DNA of 40,745 nucleotides from Plectonema radiosum NIES-515 (GCF_025753815.1 NZ_JAOWRF010000171.1:1-40745), one strand, 5' to 3'; shown: positions 15,774 to 24,607, counted from the stretch's first letter. The notes: generated by a model not told the origin, from the sequence alone. Made by a program: numbers and translations.

Positions 15774-16850
15774 GTGTCTACCGTGAGAAAACTAACAGAT
15801 TCTGATAAACAAGAAATTCTTAAATTATATCGAGAGACTGCCGAAACAACTTCAACTTTGGCAGAACGCTATGAAGTTAGTAATTCGACAATTAGTCGCT
15901 TGCTCAAAAGTACATTACCAGAAGACGAGTACGAATACCTCGTTTCTTTAAAGCGTGCTGCCCGAACTCCTGAAGGCAGAGCGCAGGTAAGTTATGACCA
16001 AGTGCAGGCAAATATAACACCGCAAAAAGATAAAGAAGTCAAACAAATCGAGGTGAAAGCAACTCCCAAGGAAGAAAGCTTTCCACCGGAATTGCCGAAA
16101 ACTTCTTTGCCAAGTCCGCGCAACGCACCTCCAAAAGTCAAAGTTGTTCAGCCTCCACTGCCAGTAGTAGAGGCACAACCTTACGAAGAAGATGAAACCG
16201 ACGAGGAAGCAGCCGCTAACAGACGGGTTCGCCGGCGTTCGTCAGCACCGACACCGATACCAAGACAAGTAGTTGGGGAGCAATTAGAACTTTTAGAACA
16301 AAAGCCGACTGTAATAACTAATATTCCCAGCCCAATGTTAGAGGGTGAACCTCCAAACCCGACGGTGATAGCGCAAATGCTCGGCGAGGACTTGCTAGAC
16401 GAGTCAGAGGATTTAGACGATCTAGACGACGATTTAGATGATGATGATGATGATTTCGATGAGGAAGATGAGGAAGATGACGACTTTGAGGACTCAAGAC
16501 CTCTAGTCACAAGACGAGCTAATGGTTCAGTAGCGGTGCAAGTTTTGCCGTTGTCGGCAGCTCATTTGCCCAAAACTTGCTATTTAGTAATCGATCGCTC
16601 CTCAGAATTAATCACTCGACCACTAAAGGATTTTGGCGATTTGGGGCAAATTCCCACCATCGAAACTCAGCAAAGAACTTTGCCGATATTTGATAACCAC
16701 CGAGTAGCAAAGCGCTTCTCTACCAAGCGCGATCGCGTAATTAAAGTTCCCGATAGTAAAATGCTCCACAAAGCGCGAACTCATCTGCAAGCTAAGGGAA
16801 TCACGCGACTGCTAATTGATGGTCAGGTATATTCTTTGTCTACTGTTTAA
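15774..16850 (+). CDS. HTH protein with proline-rich and poly-acidic linker
   Basis: About 358 residues in three parts. The N-terminal helix-turn-helix (residues about 4-45, TAETTSTLAERYEVSNSTIS) resembles transposase/resolvase-type HTH. A long disordered middle is rich in Pro, Glu and Lys and then carries an almost pure Asp/Glu tract at about 203-241, encoded by GAT repeats. A compact C-terminal domain (about 250-358) ends ITRLLIDGQVYSLSTV. I do not know a named function; it looks like a conserved cyanobacterial protein. Possible starts are TTG 15771, GTG 15774 and GTG 15783, all non-ATG; I chose GTG 15774. The gene begins about 11 bases after the 8-TM gene. The acidic tract could bind basic proteins or mimic nucleic acid, which is inference. 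Confidence 0.8.
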   Translation: MSTVRKLTDSDKQEILKLYRETAETTSTLAERYEVSNSTISRLLKSTLPEDEYEYLVSLKRAARTPEGRAQVSYDQVQANITPQKDKEVKQIEVKATPKEESFPPELPKTSLPSPRNAPPKVKVVQPPLPVVEAQPYEEDETDEEAAANRRVRRRSSAPTPIPRQVVGEQLELLEQKPTVITNIPSPMLEGEPPNPTVIAQMLGEDLLDESEDLDDLDDDLDDDDDDFDEEDEEDDDFEDSRPLVTRRANGSVAVQVLPLSAAHLPKTCYLVIDRSSELITRPLKDFGDLGQIPTIETQQRTLPIFDNHRVAKRFSTKRDRVIKVPDSKMLHKARTHLQAKGITRLLIDGQVYSLSTV

Positions 16851-16854
16851 TCAT

Positions 16855-16940
16855 TAGTCATCTGGTAGAAAAGACGTAGAGACGTAGCAATGCTACGTCT
16901 CTTGGGTTCGGGCAACGCATAATTAATTTATGGAAGTGTA
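16855..16940. mobile_element. MITE-like element, TAGACATCT family, copy B
   Basis: The left end TAGTCATCTGGTAGAAAA, the core GTAGAGACGTAGCA/TGCTACGTCTCT (16876-16902), the spacer TCGGGCAACGCATAATTAAT and a degraded right end (GGAAGTGTA) match the element at 29148-29237. It overlaps the 3' end of the ADP-ribosylglycohydrolase gene, which ends at 16923 within the element. Confidence 0.7.
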
Positions 16941-17873
16941 AACAGCCGCTGCCAAACGCTCTGCTAAATTCATAATGTCCTGTTTTCGGGCAATTTGCGA
17001 AATCCATTCTGAGGGAATATTTTCCACCCCATAGTAAATTCCTGCCAACCCACCAGTAACAGCGGCAGTAGTATCAGTGTCTCCACCCAAATTTACCGCT
17101 TTGAGTACTGCCTCGGCGTAGTTAGAACTATTTAATAAACACCAAAGCGAGGCTTCTAAAGTATCAAGAACATAGCCGCTAGAACTAATTTCTTCGAGTG
17201 GTAACTTGTCAATTTCGTCGCTGAAGACTCTGGAAAAATGCGGCATTTCCAAAGCGTATTCAGATGTATAGTAAATTTGGCGAACGTTTTCTAAACCTTG
17301 TAAATAAGCTGCTTGCGGATCAAGTCCTTGTAAAAGACAAACTGCGATACTGATATATATACCGCAGGCGATTTGGGAGCGCATATGAGCATGGGTAATA
17401 CAAGAAACTTGGTGTACCCGCGAAATCAATTCGGCAAAAGTTAAGCTTTTGTGATAATAAGCCATAGGCAAGATTCTCATTAAAGAACCATTACCATTAC
17501 TTTTTTCCGTCTTTCCTCCAGCTTCCAAGGGTGGAATTCCTTGTTTCAAGTTGGCGATCGCTAAAAATGTGGTATTACCAACGTCAAATACTTCACCACG
17601 AGCAGTCCAGTACGCTTCATCATACCAGCGCCAGAATGAATTGGCGATTGCATCCAAAGAAAAACCGTTACAAAGACATTCTGCTAAACAAAACGTCAAT
17701 GAACTATCATCAGACCATGTGCCTGGTGGCATATCCCAAGTACCGTAACCCTGCATCGATGTTACTGGCGATTTAATTCGTTCAGCACGGCTAGTAAACT
17801 CTACTGGGACTCCTATTGCATCACCAATACACAAACCCATCAAACCAGACAACGTTTTTGTCGTAGTTAGCAT
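16923..17873 (-). CDS. ADP-ribosylglycohydrolase (DraG/ARH) family protein
   Basis: This 316-residue hydrolase has all the metal-binding signatures of the family: GLCIGDAIGVPVEFTSR at the start, GTWSDDSSLTFCLAE (first Asp pair), NGNGSLMRILPM, the THAHMRSQIACG helix, and GGDTDTTAAVTGG (residues 263-275, second Asp pair). Such proteins bind two Mg or Mn ions and remove ADP-ribose from proteins or small molecules; the exact substrate is not predictable. The length is normal. The start is ATG 17873. The last few codons and the stop (VYTSIN, TAA at 16923) lie in the right end of a dispersed MITE-like repeat, so the original C-terminus was probably replaced. No ADP-ribosyltransferase gene is next to it. 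Confidence 0.92.
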   Translation of the reverse strand: MLTTTKTLSGLMGLCIGDAIGVPVEFTSRAERIKSPVTSMQGYGTWDMPPGTWSDDSSLTFCLAECLCNGFSLDAIANSFWRWYDEAYWTARGEVFDVGNTTFLAIANLKQGIPPLEAGGKTEKSNGNGSLMRILPMAYYHKSLTFAELISRVHQVSCITHAHMRSQIACGIYISIAVCLLQGLDPQAAYLQGLENVRQIYYTSEYALEMPHFSRVFSDEIDKLPLEEISSSGYVLDTLEASLWCLLNSSNYAEAVLKAVNLGGDTDTTAAVTGGLAGIYYGVENIPSEWISQIARKQDIMNLAERLAAAVYTSIN

Positions 17874-18389
17874 TATTATTCAGTGGATAATTTTCAACAA
17901 TCAACTTTATATCCGCACTTGATAAGTAGACCAACCAAATTAAACGTCAAACCATATTTTTGGTTTACGACGAATGTCTGTAACGCACCTAGGGGCATGG
18001 CTAGTCTAAATTAATGCATTAGATTTTTAGTTTTTTTGGCGCTGAAGCGCCGACTACGAAATTTTTATATCACACTACATTTTATCTTGACTACTTCTAA
18101 ATTTAGAAATTACACCGTTAAGAAAGGTTGTTTTTTTACTTAAGTAGACAAACTTTTATTTTTCAAGTTTGTACCAGTTAAAAAACTGTCTATTTATGTA
18201 ACAAAATACCGGATATAAAGATAAATCTCCGTAATGATCGCAGCTTATTCCGATTTTTGGCTAATTATCTTCTCAAAGACATGCATTAATAGTCACAAGT
18301 TATTCAGAAAATATCGATATTTTCTGGAACTTTTTTCATCGATTCTCGACCTAGAGTTTAAATGCAACACCTACAAATTCGGTGACATT
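17874..18389. other. Intergenic region with palindromic repeat and AT-rich leader
   Basis: It holds a GGCGC-TGAA-GCGCC hairpin with tail CGACTACGAA (18038-18060), a copy of the ACTACGA family, and an ACAAACTT/AAGTTTGT hairpin (18148-18172). The open frame does extend upstream to ATG 18234, but that part lacks a signal peptide and encodes unrelated AT-rich sequence, so I treat it as leader. Confidence 0.5.
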
Positions 18390-18926
18390 ATGAAGCGCTT
18401 TATCAAGTCTTTTGTGACAATTTCTGCATTGTCTTCTTTAGTAGTTGCTCCTATTTTTCTCTCTGCCGGTCAAGCTGATGCTGAAACCAAAATAGGTACT
18501 GATGCCAGCTATGTTGGTGCTGGTGTGGGAGTTGGTGTTACCAATGGTGGACAAACAGGTGATGCGGCAACATTTGGTGGTAATCTTACAGGTCGTCTGA
18601 AATTAGGAGATACTCCATTTTCAGCACGGGGTCATGTTCTTTGGAGCGACCAAACAACTGCTATTATTCCTCAAGTTTCCGCAGATGTGGGTATTGCTAA
18701 AAACACTAACGCCTTTTTAGGTGTTGGTTACTCTTTTGTGGAAGCAAACGGCAAACCAACTCCCCTCGGCAACAAAGATGGCGTAGCTGTAACTGCTGGG
18801 GTAGAATCGGAAGTTAGTAAAAATTTCTTGCTCTACAGTAATGCTACTTTAGGAATTGATGCCTACAAAAATAGCTCTGCTTCTGCTCTGAGCATCCAAA
18901 GTGGTATTGGTGTTCGCTTCAAGTAA
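18390..18926 (+). CDS. Exported small beta-barrel-like outer-membrane protein (178 aa)
   Basis: From ATG 18390 the protein has a clear signal peptide (MKRFIKSFVTISALSSLVVA, cleavage near GQADA-ETKIG). The mature part alternates glycine-rich beta strands (ASYVGAGVGVGVTNGG, GNLTGRLKLGDTPFSARGHV, NAFLGVGYSFVEANG, KNFLLYSNATLGID) and ends in an aromatic/basic strand (SGIGVRFK). This is the look of a small eight-stranded OmpA/opacity-like barrel in the outer membrane. The frame is open from ATG 18234, but the signal peptide fixes the start at 18390. Its function is unknown; similar proteins are common in cyanobacteria as hypothetical outer-membrane proteins. It is followed by a terminator-like hairpin and stands alone. 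Confidence 0.83.
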   Translation: MKRFIKSFVTISALSSLVVAPIFLSAGQADAETKIGTDASYVGAGVGVGVTNGGQTGDAATFGGNLTGRLKLGDTPFSARGHVLWSDQTTAIIPQVSADVGIAKNTNAFLGVGYSFVEANGKPTPLGNKDGVAVTAGVESEVSKNFLLYSNATLGIDAYKNSSASALSIQSGIGVRFK

Positions 18927-19045
18927 AATATAATCTACCCATAAAGCTCCTCACACAAGACTCTTGTAACTTTTAGCGCTCTCGTTTGGTTTAAATCAGC
19001 GCTTCAAACAATTTCTAGAAGCGACTCAAAACCATATAAAATATT

Positions 19046-19088
19046 GCTGGGTTTATTAAGTGTTGCATCACTGATAAACCCAGCTTTT
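19046..19088 (+). terminator. Stem-loop terminator between the barrel protein and sir genes
   Basis: An 11-base perfect stem GCTGGGTTTAT (19046-19056) / ATAAACCCAGC (19074-19084) has an internal AGTG/CACT extension in the loop and is followed by TTTT. It most likely ends the upstream transcript before the sulfite reductase promoter. Confidence 0.65.
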
Positions 19089-19155
19089 GCCATGTTAAAA
19101 TATAATAAATTCCTCTTTATTCCGACCGGATTACCGGGGATCGATAGCCGAATCA

Positions 19156-19172
19156 GTGCTAATAACTAGCAC
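19156..19172 (+). promoter_or_regulatory. Possible operator upstream of sir
   Basis: Inverted repeat GTGCTA-ATAAC-TAGCAC lies 48 bases before the sir start. It has the size of a dimeric regulator site, for instance a LysR-type protein. No regulator is identified, so this is only a candidate. Confidence 0.25.
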
Positions 19173-19219
19173 GCGACGGCGTTAAATAATGCCTTATTGA
19201 GAACACTATACAACTAAAC

Positions 19220-21250
19220 ATGGTTAAATCTGCTCCTGCCCCTACCGCCAAACGTAAGCCTTCCAAAGTCGAAGGTCTCAAAGAACATAGTAATTTTTTG
19301 CGTGAACCTGTTGCCAGCGAACTAATTCAGGACACAACTCACTTTAGCGAAGATGCGGTACAAATTCTCAAGTTTCACGGATCTTACCAGCAGGATAACC
19401 GCGACAATCGCGTCAAGGGACAGGAGAAAGATTACCAGTTTATGCTGCGAACCACCAGTCCGGGTGGCTTTATTCCGCCACAATTGTATCTGACTATAGA
19501 CAAGCTGGCTTCGGATTATGGCAACCAGACGATGCGAGTAACTACCCGTCAAGGGTTTCAGTTACACGGGATTTTGAAGAAAAATCTCAAAGCAGCGATC
19601 GCTGGTATGGTCAAAAATATGGGTTCGACTTTATCCGCTTGCGGTGATGTCAATCGTAACGTCATGGCTCCCCCAGCACCATTCAAAAATCGCCCAGAAT
19701 ATCAGTATGCTTGGGAATATGCCAAAAACATCTCTGATTTGCTCAAACCCCAAACCGGCGCATATTACGATATTTGGCTGGATGGAGAAAAGGTAATTAG
19801 TGCCGAAGAAAAGCCAGAAGTCAAGGCAGCACGGCAAAATAATAGTAAGTCAATTGTTGAAGATAGCTTAGAACCAATTTACGGCGATCTCTACATGCCA
19901 CGCAAATTTAAAGTTTGCGTGACGGTTCCTGGGGATAATTCGATAGATTTGTATACCCAAGACCTGACCTTGGTGGTCATGACCGATAAAAAAGGGAAAT
20001 TAGAAGGATTTAACGTCTTTGCAGGTGGTGGTTTAGGAAGAACCCACAACAAAGAAGAAACCTTTGCACGGGTAGCTGACCCGATTTGTTATGTAACGAA
20101 AGATGACGTTTATGAGATAGTTAAAGCGGTTGTTGCGACTCAAAGAGATTATGGCGATCGCACTGACCGCCGTCACGCTAGGCTAAAATATCTCATCCAC
20201 GATTGGGGGGTTGAGAAATTCAAGTCAAAGGTTGCAGAATACTTTGGTAAGTCACTCACACCCTTTAAAGAACTTCCAGAGTGGAAATATCAAGACTTCC
20301 TCGGCTGGCACTCTCAAGGCGATGGTAAGCTGTTTTTAGGCATTTCCATCGAAAATGGTCGCATCAAAGATGAAGGTTCCCTCCAACTGAAAACCGGACT
20401 GCGGGAAGTTGTTGAGCAATTAAACTTGCCCATCCGTCTGACACCGCATCACAACGCAATTCTCTTCGATATCGAACCTGAGAAAAAACAAGTTGTTGAA
20501 GAGATTCTTCAGCGTCACGGTGTCGTCACAGACCCTGGTAATATAGATTCTTTGGTACGCTATGCGATGGCTTGTCCGGCAATGCCGACTTGCGGCTTGG
20601 CAATCACCGAATCAGAACGAGCAATACCAGGTATTTTAGAAAGAATTCGCTCGTCATTAGATAAAATAGGTTTACAAAATGAACATTTTGTGGTAAGAAT
20701 GACTGGTTGCCCGAACGGTTGCGCTCGTCCTTACATGGCAGAATTGGGTTTTGTCGGTAGCGCTCCAGAAAGTTACCAAGTATGGCTGGGTGGTTCACCA
20801 GACCAAACCAGATTGGCGTTACCTTATATGGAAAGGCTGCACCATAATGACATAGAAACGCAGCTAGAGCCGATTTTTGTGTTCTTTAAGCAGTCCGGAA
20901 AATCTGGGGAAAGCTTTGGTGATTTTTGCGATCGCGTTGGGTTTGATGCGATTCGCGAATTTGCGGCAAATTACGAAGTCGAAACAGTTGCAGCACCGGA
21001 AATTACAGACGAGAGCGATGGTTTGGCAGAGGCAATGGCAGATTCGACAACTGGTGCGGTGGTAGAAGAAAGTGGGGGGAAAGAGGTAGCGATCGCTAAT
21101 ACTACCATTGCCAGCAGTAAAAGTCGGCATCGAGTCAGCGTTCAAGATGATATTTACGTCAAGTTGAAAGCTGCTGCTACCAGTCAAGGTAAACCGATGA
21201 GTGAGCTGGTGAACAAAGCGCTAGAAGCTTACTTTGAGAATCTCGCATAA
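19220..21250 (+). CDS. sir: Ferredoxin-dependent sulfite reductase with C-terminal RHH-like tail
   Basis: This 676-residue enzyme reduces sulfite to sulfide with six electrons from reduced ferredoxin, in assimilatory sulfur metabolism in the cytosol. Substrate- and siroheme-contacting regions are visible ([48 protein letters not shown]). The 4Fe-4S/siroheme cysteines are in [17 protein letters not shown] (Cys452, Cys458) and [19 protein letters not shown] (Cys497, Cys501). Core homology ends near residue 585. An acidic/Ala/Ser linker follows, then a segment at 637-676 ([20 protein letters not shown] and [19 protein letters not shown]) that reads as a CopG/Arc-type ribbon-helix-helix. RHH domains bind DNA as dimers. 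Plant plastid sulfite reductase is a known nucleoid DNA-binding protein, so a DNA role here is conceivable but unproven. The start is ATG 19220. Confidence 0.96.
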   Translation: MVKSAPAPTAKRKPSKVEGLKEHSNFLREPVASELIQDTTHFSEDAVQILKFHGSYQQDNRDNRVKGQEKDYQFMLRTTSPGGFIPPQLYLTIDKLASDYGNQTMRVTTRQGFQLHGILKKNLKAAIAGMVKNMGSTLSACGDVNRNVMAPPAPFKNRPEYQYAWEYAKNISDLLKPQTGAYYDIWLDGEKVISAEEKPEVKAARQNNSKSIVEDSLEPIYGDLYMPRKFKVCVTVPGDNSIDLYTQDLTLVVMTDKKGKLEGFNVFAGGGLGRTHNKEETFARVADPICYVTKDDVYEIVKAVVATQRDYGDRTDRRHARLKYLIHDWGVEKFKSKVAEYFGKSLTPFKELPEWKYQDFLGWHSQGDGKLFLGISIENGRIKDEGSLQLKTGLREVVEQLNLPIRLTPHHNAILFDIEPEKKQVVEEILQRHGVVTDPGNIDSLVRYAMACPAMPTCGLAITESERAIPGILERIRSSLDKIGLQNEHFVVRMTGCPNGCARPYMAELGFVGSAPESYQVWLGGSPDQTRLALPYMERLHHNDIETQLEPIFVFFKQSGKSGESFGDFCDRVGFDAIREFAANYEVETVAAPEITDESDGLAEAMADSTTGAVVEESGGKEVAIANTTIASSKSRHRVSVQDDIYVKLKAAATSQGKPMSELVNKALEAYFENLA

Positions 21251-21284
21251 GCCAGAATCTCACGCTTAATTTCCCCCTCTTTGT

Positions 21285-21395
21285 TTGCAGAGAGGGGTTC
21301 CACCTCTGGACTAGATAACGCAAGGAGTCTAGTTTAAGTGGTCTCGTTGAGCCAAGAATCCCCGTGTCAATAGATGCGGGGAGTGTCAAACAGCA
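21285..21395 (+). mobile_element. Possible relic of an IS200/IS605 (TnpB) right end
   Basis: The segment contains CAGAGAGGGGTTCCACCTCTG, then GTTGAGCCAAGAATCCCC, a short loop, and GCGGGGAGTGTCAA. This order of a CCCC/GGGG hairpin flanked by AGAATCCCC and GGGGAGTGTCAA is what I recall at right ends of cyanobacterial IS200/IS605 elements, where the TnpB guide-RNA scaffold lies. No tnpB reading frame remains. The identification is from memory of the motif only. Confidence 0.4.
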
Positions 21396-21494
21396 TTTCA
21401 TGAATCCGAGGGCGTTTTTAAACCCAGAGCGACGCACCAGGTAGTGCAGCGAAAAGTTGCGAAGTCTGTCGGTACGAATCCTTCGTCCCGGCAG

Positions 21495-21533
21495 AGTTTG
21501 CTTCAGGGGGGAAACCCTCCTGAACAAACTTTT
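21495..21533 (+). terminator. Strong hairpin after sir
   Basis: Sixteen-base arms AGTTTGCTTCAGGGGG (21495-21510) and CCCTCCTGAACAAACT (21515-21530) pair almost fully around a GAAA tetraloop and are followed by TTT. It could end transcription from sir; pntB converges from the other side about 140 bases on. Confidence 0.55.
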
Positions 21534-21670
21534 CAAGACAGAGTAAGGCAGAGTCTTTGTGAGAAATAATGCTTAACCTTCGACCACGACGTTAAAAACT
21601 TGTCTTAGGAGCATCACACCCCCAAGGCAAACTCTCTTTATCTTTGCGCTCTCTGCTACGAATGCGGTTC

Positions 21671-23077
21671 TTAAAGCTGCTTCACTTCAGAAACCAACTT
21701 CGCTACCATATCCTTAGCGCTACCAAAGAGCATCGTGGTTTTATCCTTGTAGAACAACTCATTATCTACACCGGCAAAACCCGTACTCATCCCACGCTTA
21801 ATCACAATAGTTTGCTTTGCCCGATCCACTTCTAAAATTGGCATACCATAAATCGGGCTATTTACATCACTCCGTGCTGCCGGATTGACGACATCATTTG
21901 CCCCAATCACCAAAGCCACATCAGCTTGTTCAAACTGCGGATTAATATCTTCCATATCGTAAAGCTGAGTATAAGGCACATTCGCCTCAGCCAACAACAC
22001 ATTCATATGCCCCGGCATTCTCCCCGCAACCGGATGAATGGCATACTTAACATCAACACCCATCCGTTCTAGCTGATCTGACAATTCCCGGACGCTATGC
22101 TGTGCTTGAGCAACCGCCATCCCATATCCAGGTACAATTACCACAGAACGAGCATAACCCAACATCATCGCTCCTTCTTCCGGATCGATGCTGCGAACAG
22201 TTTGATCAGTTGCACTACCACCACCAGCACCACCACCAGATGCAGACGCTGAACCAAAAGCACTAAATAACACACTAAATAAAGAGCGGTTCATTGCCTT
22301 ACACATAATCTCGGTCAGGATTAAACCAGATGCTCCTACCAAAGCCCCAGCGATGATTAACATATTGTTCATCACCACAAAACCAGCAGCAGCTGCTGCA
22401 ATCCCCGATAACGAGTTTAACAGCGAAATTACCACAGGCATATCACCGCCACCGATGGGGATGACAAACATCACACCCAGCACCAGAGAAACAGCAACCA
22501 CCCCTAAGAATACAGGTAGGCTGTGAGGGGATACGATCAAATAGGCACTGCCTGCGATATAACCACCGAGAAGCAACAGGTTAAACGGTTGCTGCAAGGG
22601 AAATGTAATGGGAGAACCGCTAATTAAACCTTGCAATTTGGCAAATGCGAGAAAACTACCGGTGAAAGTCACACCACCAATCAACACATCTAACAGCATT
22701 GAGATGTTGACATCTAGGGGTATTGCTTCACCATGATCGAGCAAACGCCAAAATTCCGCAACAGCAACCAGGGCAGAAGCTGCACCACCCAAACCGTTGA
22801 GTAAACCCACCATTTGGGGCATTTCCGTCATTTGGACTTTGTAAGCAACGATCGCCCCAATTACCGAGCCTAACGCCAAACCTAACAAAATCATCTCATA
22901 GTTCAACACCTTCTGATCGAGCAGCGTTGCGACAATCGCCAGCAACATTCCCACCGCTGCAATCAGATTACCATTTCGCGCTGTCGCAGGTGAACCCAGC
23001 TTTTTCAAACCGAGAATAAATAAGGATGCAGCAACTAAGTACGTTAGCTGAATGCCAGTTGGGATAAAATCGCTCAC
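21671..23077 (-). CDS. pntB: NAD(P) transhydrogenase subunit beta
   Basis: This 468-residue membrane subunit of proton-translocating transhydrogenase couples hydride transfer from NADH to NADP+ with proton flow, in the plasma or thylakoid membrane. The N-terminal two thirds hold about nine helices (domain II). The C-terminal NADP-binding domain III has GYGMAVAQAQHSVRELSDQL, AIHPVAGRMPGHMNVLLAEA, VVNPAARSDVNSPIYGMPIL and KRGMSTGFAGVDNELFY, all diagnostic. It starts at GTG 23077, inside the GTGA overlap with the pntAB stop, so translation is probably coupled. It is the last gene of the pntAA-pntAB-pntB operon. Confidence 0.97.
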   Translation of the reverse strand: MSDFIPTGIQLTYLVAASLFILGLKKLGSPATARNGNLIAAVGMLLAIVATLLDQKVLNYEMILLGLALGSVIGAIVAYKVQMTEMPQMVGLLNGLGGAASALVAVAEFWRLLDHGEAIPLDVNISMLLDVLIGGVTFTGSFLAFAKLQGLISGSPITFPLQQPFNLLLLGGYIAGSAYLIVSPHSLPVFLGVVAVSLVLGVMFVIPIGGGDMPVVISLLNSLSGIAAAAAGFVVMNNMLIIAGALVGASGLILTEIMCKAMNRSLFSVLFSAFGSASASGGGAGGGSATDQTVRSIDPEEGAMMLGYARSVVIVPGYGMAVAQAQHSVRELSDQLERMGVDVKYAIHPVAGRMPGHMNVLLAEANVPYTQLYDMEDINPQFEQADVALVIGANDVVNPAARSDVNSPIYGMPILEVDRAKQTIVIKRGMSTGFAGVDNELFYKDKTTMLFGSAKDMVAKLVSEVKQL

Positions 23078-23367
23078 GCTTTAATCTCCTTTTTCTTGAA
23101 CATTTGCAACATGCGATCGGTGACGAGGAAACCACCCACCACGTTAACCATCGCTAATACCACAGCAATCAAACCGAGAATTACCGAAAGATTCGTCTCT
23201 CTCGCACCACTTGCCACAATTGCCCCAAGTACCGCAATTCCCGAAATGGCATTTGAACCTGACATTAAGGGTGTGTGTAGCGTTGGTGGTATTTTGTTGA
23301 TGATTTCAAACCCAGTAAAAGATGCGAGAACAAATACAAATAAAGCTGCAATTAATGCTTCTGTCAT
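23074..23367 (-). CDS. pntAB: NAD(P) transhydrogenase subunit alpha, membrane part (alpha-2)
   Basis: This 97-residue protein has three to four membrane helices and corresponds to the C-terminal membrane portion of E. coli PntA. It is encoded separately as in Rhodospirillum rubrum and cyanobacteria. Signature stretches are FEIINKIPPTLHTPLMSGSN and GFLVTDRMLQMFKKKE. It forms part of the proton channel with PntB. The gene overlaps pntB by 4 bases (GTGA) and lies about 80 bases downstream of pntAA. The gap holds a dispersed inverted repeat that could affect relative expression. Confidence 0.96.
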   Translation of the reverse strand: MTEALIAALFVFVLASFTGFEIINKIPPTLHTPLMSGSNAISGIAVLGAIVASGARETNLSVILGLIAVVLAMVNVVGGFLVTDRMLQMFKKKEIKA

Positions 23368-23395
23368 GTGTTGAAAACTCCTTTTTACAAAAAGT

Positions 23396-23460
23396 TAGAA
23401 GTTAGGAGGAGCGAAGTTATGAATTAACTCCGCTCCTTTGCTCCTCCTAACTCTTAACTG
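23396..23460. repeat. Inverted repeat, AGTTAGGAG/TTAAGAGTTA family, copy 2
   Basis: GTTAGGAGGAGCGAAGTTA and its near complement TAACTCCGCTCC...CTCCTCCTAAC lie between pntAB and pntAA. The right part overlaps the last codons and stop (TAG, 23447-23449) of pntAA. Related copies are at 394-462 and 32193-32243. Confidence 0.75.
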
Positions 23461-24607
23461 CGACAGCTTGTAGCGCATCTCGCACTCGTGAGTTCCGAAT
23501 TTCCCCAGCGTGGGTAATACAAGCAGCATCAACGATGTCGTCAGCAAAGTTCACCTCTAATGCTTTGTCTTTAATCAGCAATTGCATCAAAGATGTGACA
23601 TTTTTCGCATACAATTGGCTCGCATGGACTGGCATTGATGATGGTAGATTAATCGGACCAATGATTGTGACACCATTCCAGACAATATCTTTACCTGGAT
23701 CGGTACAAGCACAGTTACCACCTTGTTCGGCAGCGATATCGACAATTACTGAACCTGGTTTCATTTGCGCTACCATTTCTTCAGTTACCAGCAATGGTGC
23801 TTTTCTCCCTGGAACTTGAGCGGTAGTAATGACGATATCGGCATTTTTGACGTGTTCGGCAACAACTTCTTGAGTGCGTTGTTTGCTAGCTTCAGAAATT
23901 TCTTTAGCGTAACCACCAGCGGCAACGGTTTCTTCTTCGAGTTTGACTTCGACGAATTTCGCTCCCAAGCTTTGCACTTCTTCTTTAACAGCGGGACGAA
24001 TATCAAAGGCTTCGACTACAGATCCCAAACGTCTAGCGGTAGCGATCGCTTGCAATCCCGCTACACCAGCCCCCATAATAAATACTTTCGCGGGTGCGAT
24101 CGTCCCAGCGGCTGTCGTCAGCATCGGGAAGTATTTTGGTAATGCCGCTGCCCCAATCAACACTGCTTTATAACCCGCGATTGACGCCTGGGAGGACAAA
24201 GCATCCATGCTTTGTGCCCTGGTGGTACGGGGAATCATTTCCATACTCAGAGCCGTTACTTTGTGATTTGCGAGTTGCTGTGCTACTACGGGATTTCCCA
24301 AGGGATTGAGGAAACTGATTAATACAGATCCTTCCTTGAGTAAGTCAATTTCTGAACGTCCATCTTCTCGCTCTTGTGGGGGACTGACTTTGAGCAAAAT
24401 ATCTGCTTCGCTCCATAATGTGTCAGTATCCGCGATTATTTTTGCTCCTGCTGCTTCATAAGCGCTATCAGAGAAAAATGCTCGCTCACCCGCACCTGCT
24501 TCTACCAATACTTCCAAGCCTTGTTTTACCAATCGGGCTACAGTGTCAGGAATTAATGCTACACGACGTTCACAAACTTCTATTTCTTTAGCAACCGCTA
24601 TTTTCAT
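23447..24607 (-). CDS. pntAA: NAD(P) transhydrogenase subunit alpha, soluble part (alpha-1)
   Basis: This 386-residue soluble NAD(H)-binding domain I belongs to the alanine-dehydrogenase/PntA family. MKIAVAKEIEVCERRVALIP at the start, the Rossmann motif FIMGAGVAGLQAIATARRLG, AFDIRPAVKEEVQSLGAKF, and GSVIVDIAAEQGGNCACTDPG are all clear. The start is ATG 24607, because AAGGAGAT stands just upstream and the family begins there; the frame is open 37 codons further up but that part is not conserved in type. It is the first gene of pntAA-pntAB-pntB. The C-terminal AVKS and stop fall inside a dispersed inverted repeat. Regulation may involve the palindrome at 24648-24659. Confidence 0.96.
   Translation of the reverse strand: MKIAVAKEIEVCERRVALIPDTVARLVKQGLEVLVEAGAGERAFFSDSAYEAAGAKIIADTDTLWSEADILLKVSPPQEREDGRSEIDLLKEGSVLISFLNPLGNPVVAQQLANHKVTALSMEMIPRTTRAQSMDALSSQASIAGYKAVLIGAAALPKYFPMLTTAAGTIAPAKVFIMGAGVAGLQAIATARRLGSVVEAFDIRPAVKEEVQSLGAKFVEVKLEEETVAAGGYAKEISEASKQRTQEVVAEHVKNADIVITTAQVPGRKAPLLVTEEMVAQMKPGSVIVDIAAEQGGNCACTDPGKDIVWNGVTIIGPINLPSSMPVHASQLYAKNVTSLMQLLIKDKALEVNFADDIVDAACITHAGEIRNSRVRDALQAVAVKS

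Noticed and set aside
16181-16510. A Ser-rich reverse frame inside the HTH protein gene
   Set aside because: It is the complement of the Asp/Glu (GAT) repeats and has no independent support.
18234-18389. Upstream extension of the beta-barrel gene to ATG 18234
   Set aside because: The signal peptide begins at 18390; the upstream 52 codons are AT-rich and unlike a protein lead.
18930-18970. Similarity to the small RNA Yfr1 (CTCCTCACAC motif)
   Set aside because: Only the short motif matches; the expected flanking hairpins and T-run are not present.
21177-21536. A 119-residue reverse-strand frame after sir
   Set aside because: It overlaps the sir 3' end and runs through the strong hairpin and IS-like palindrome; its composition is that of non-coding sequence.
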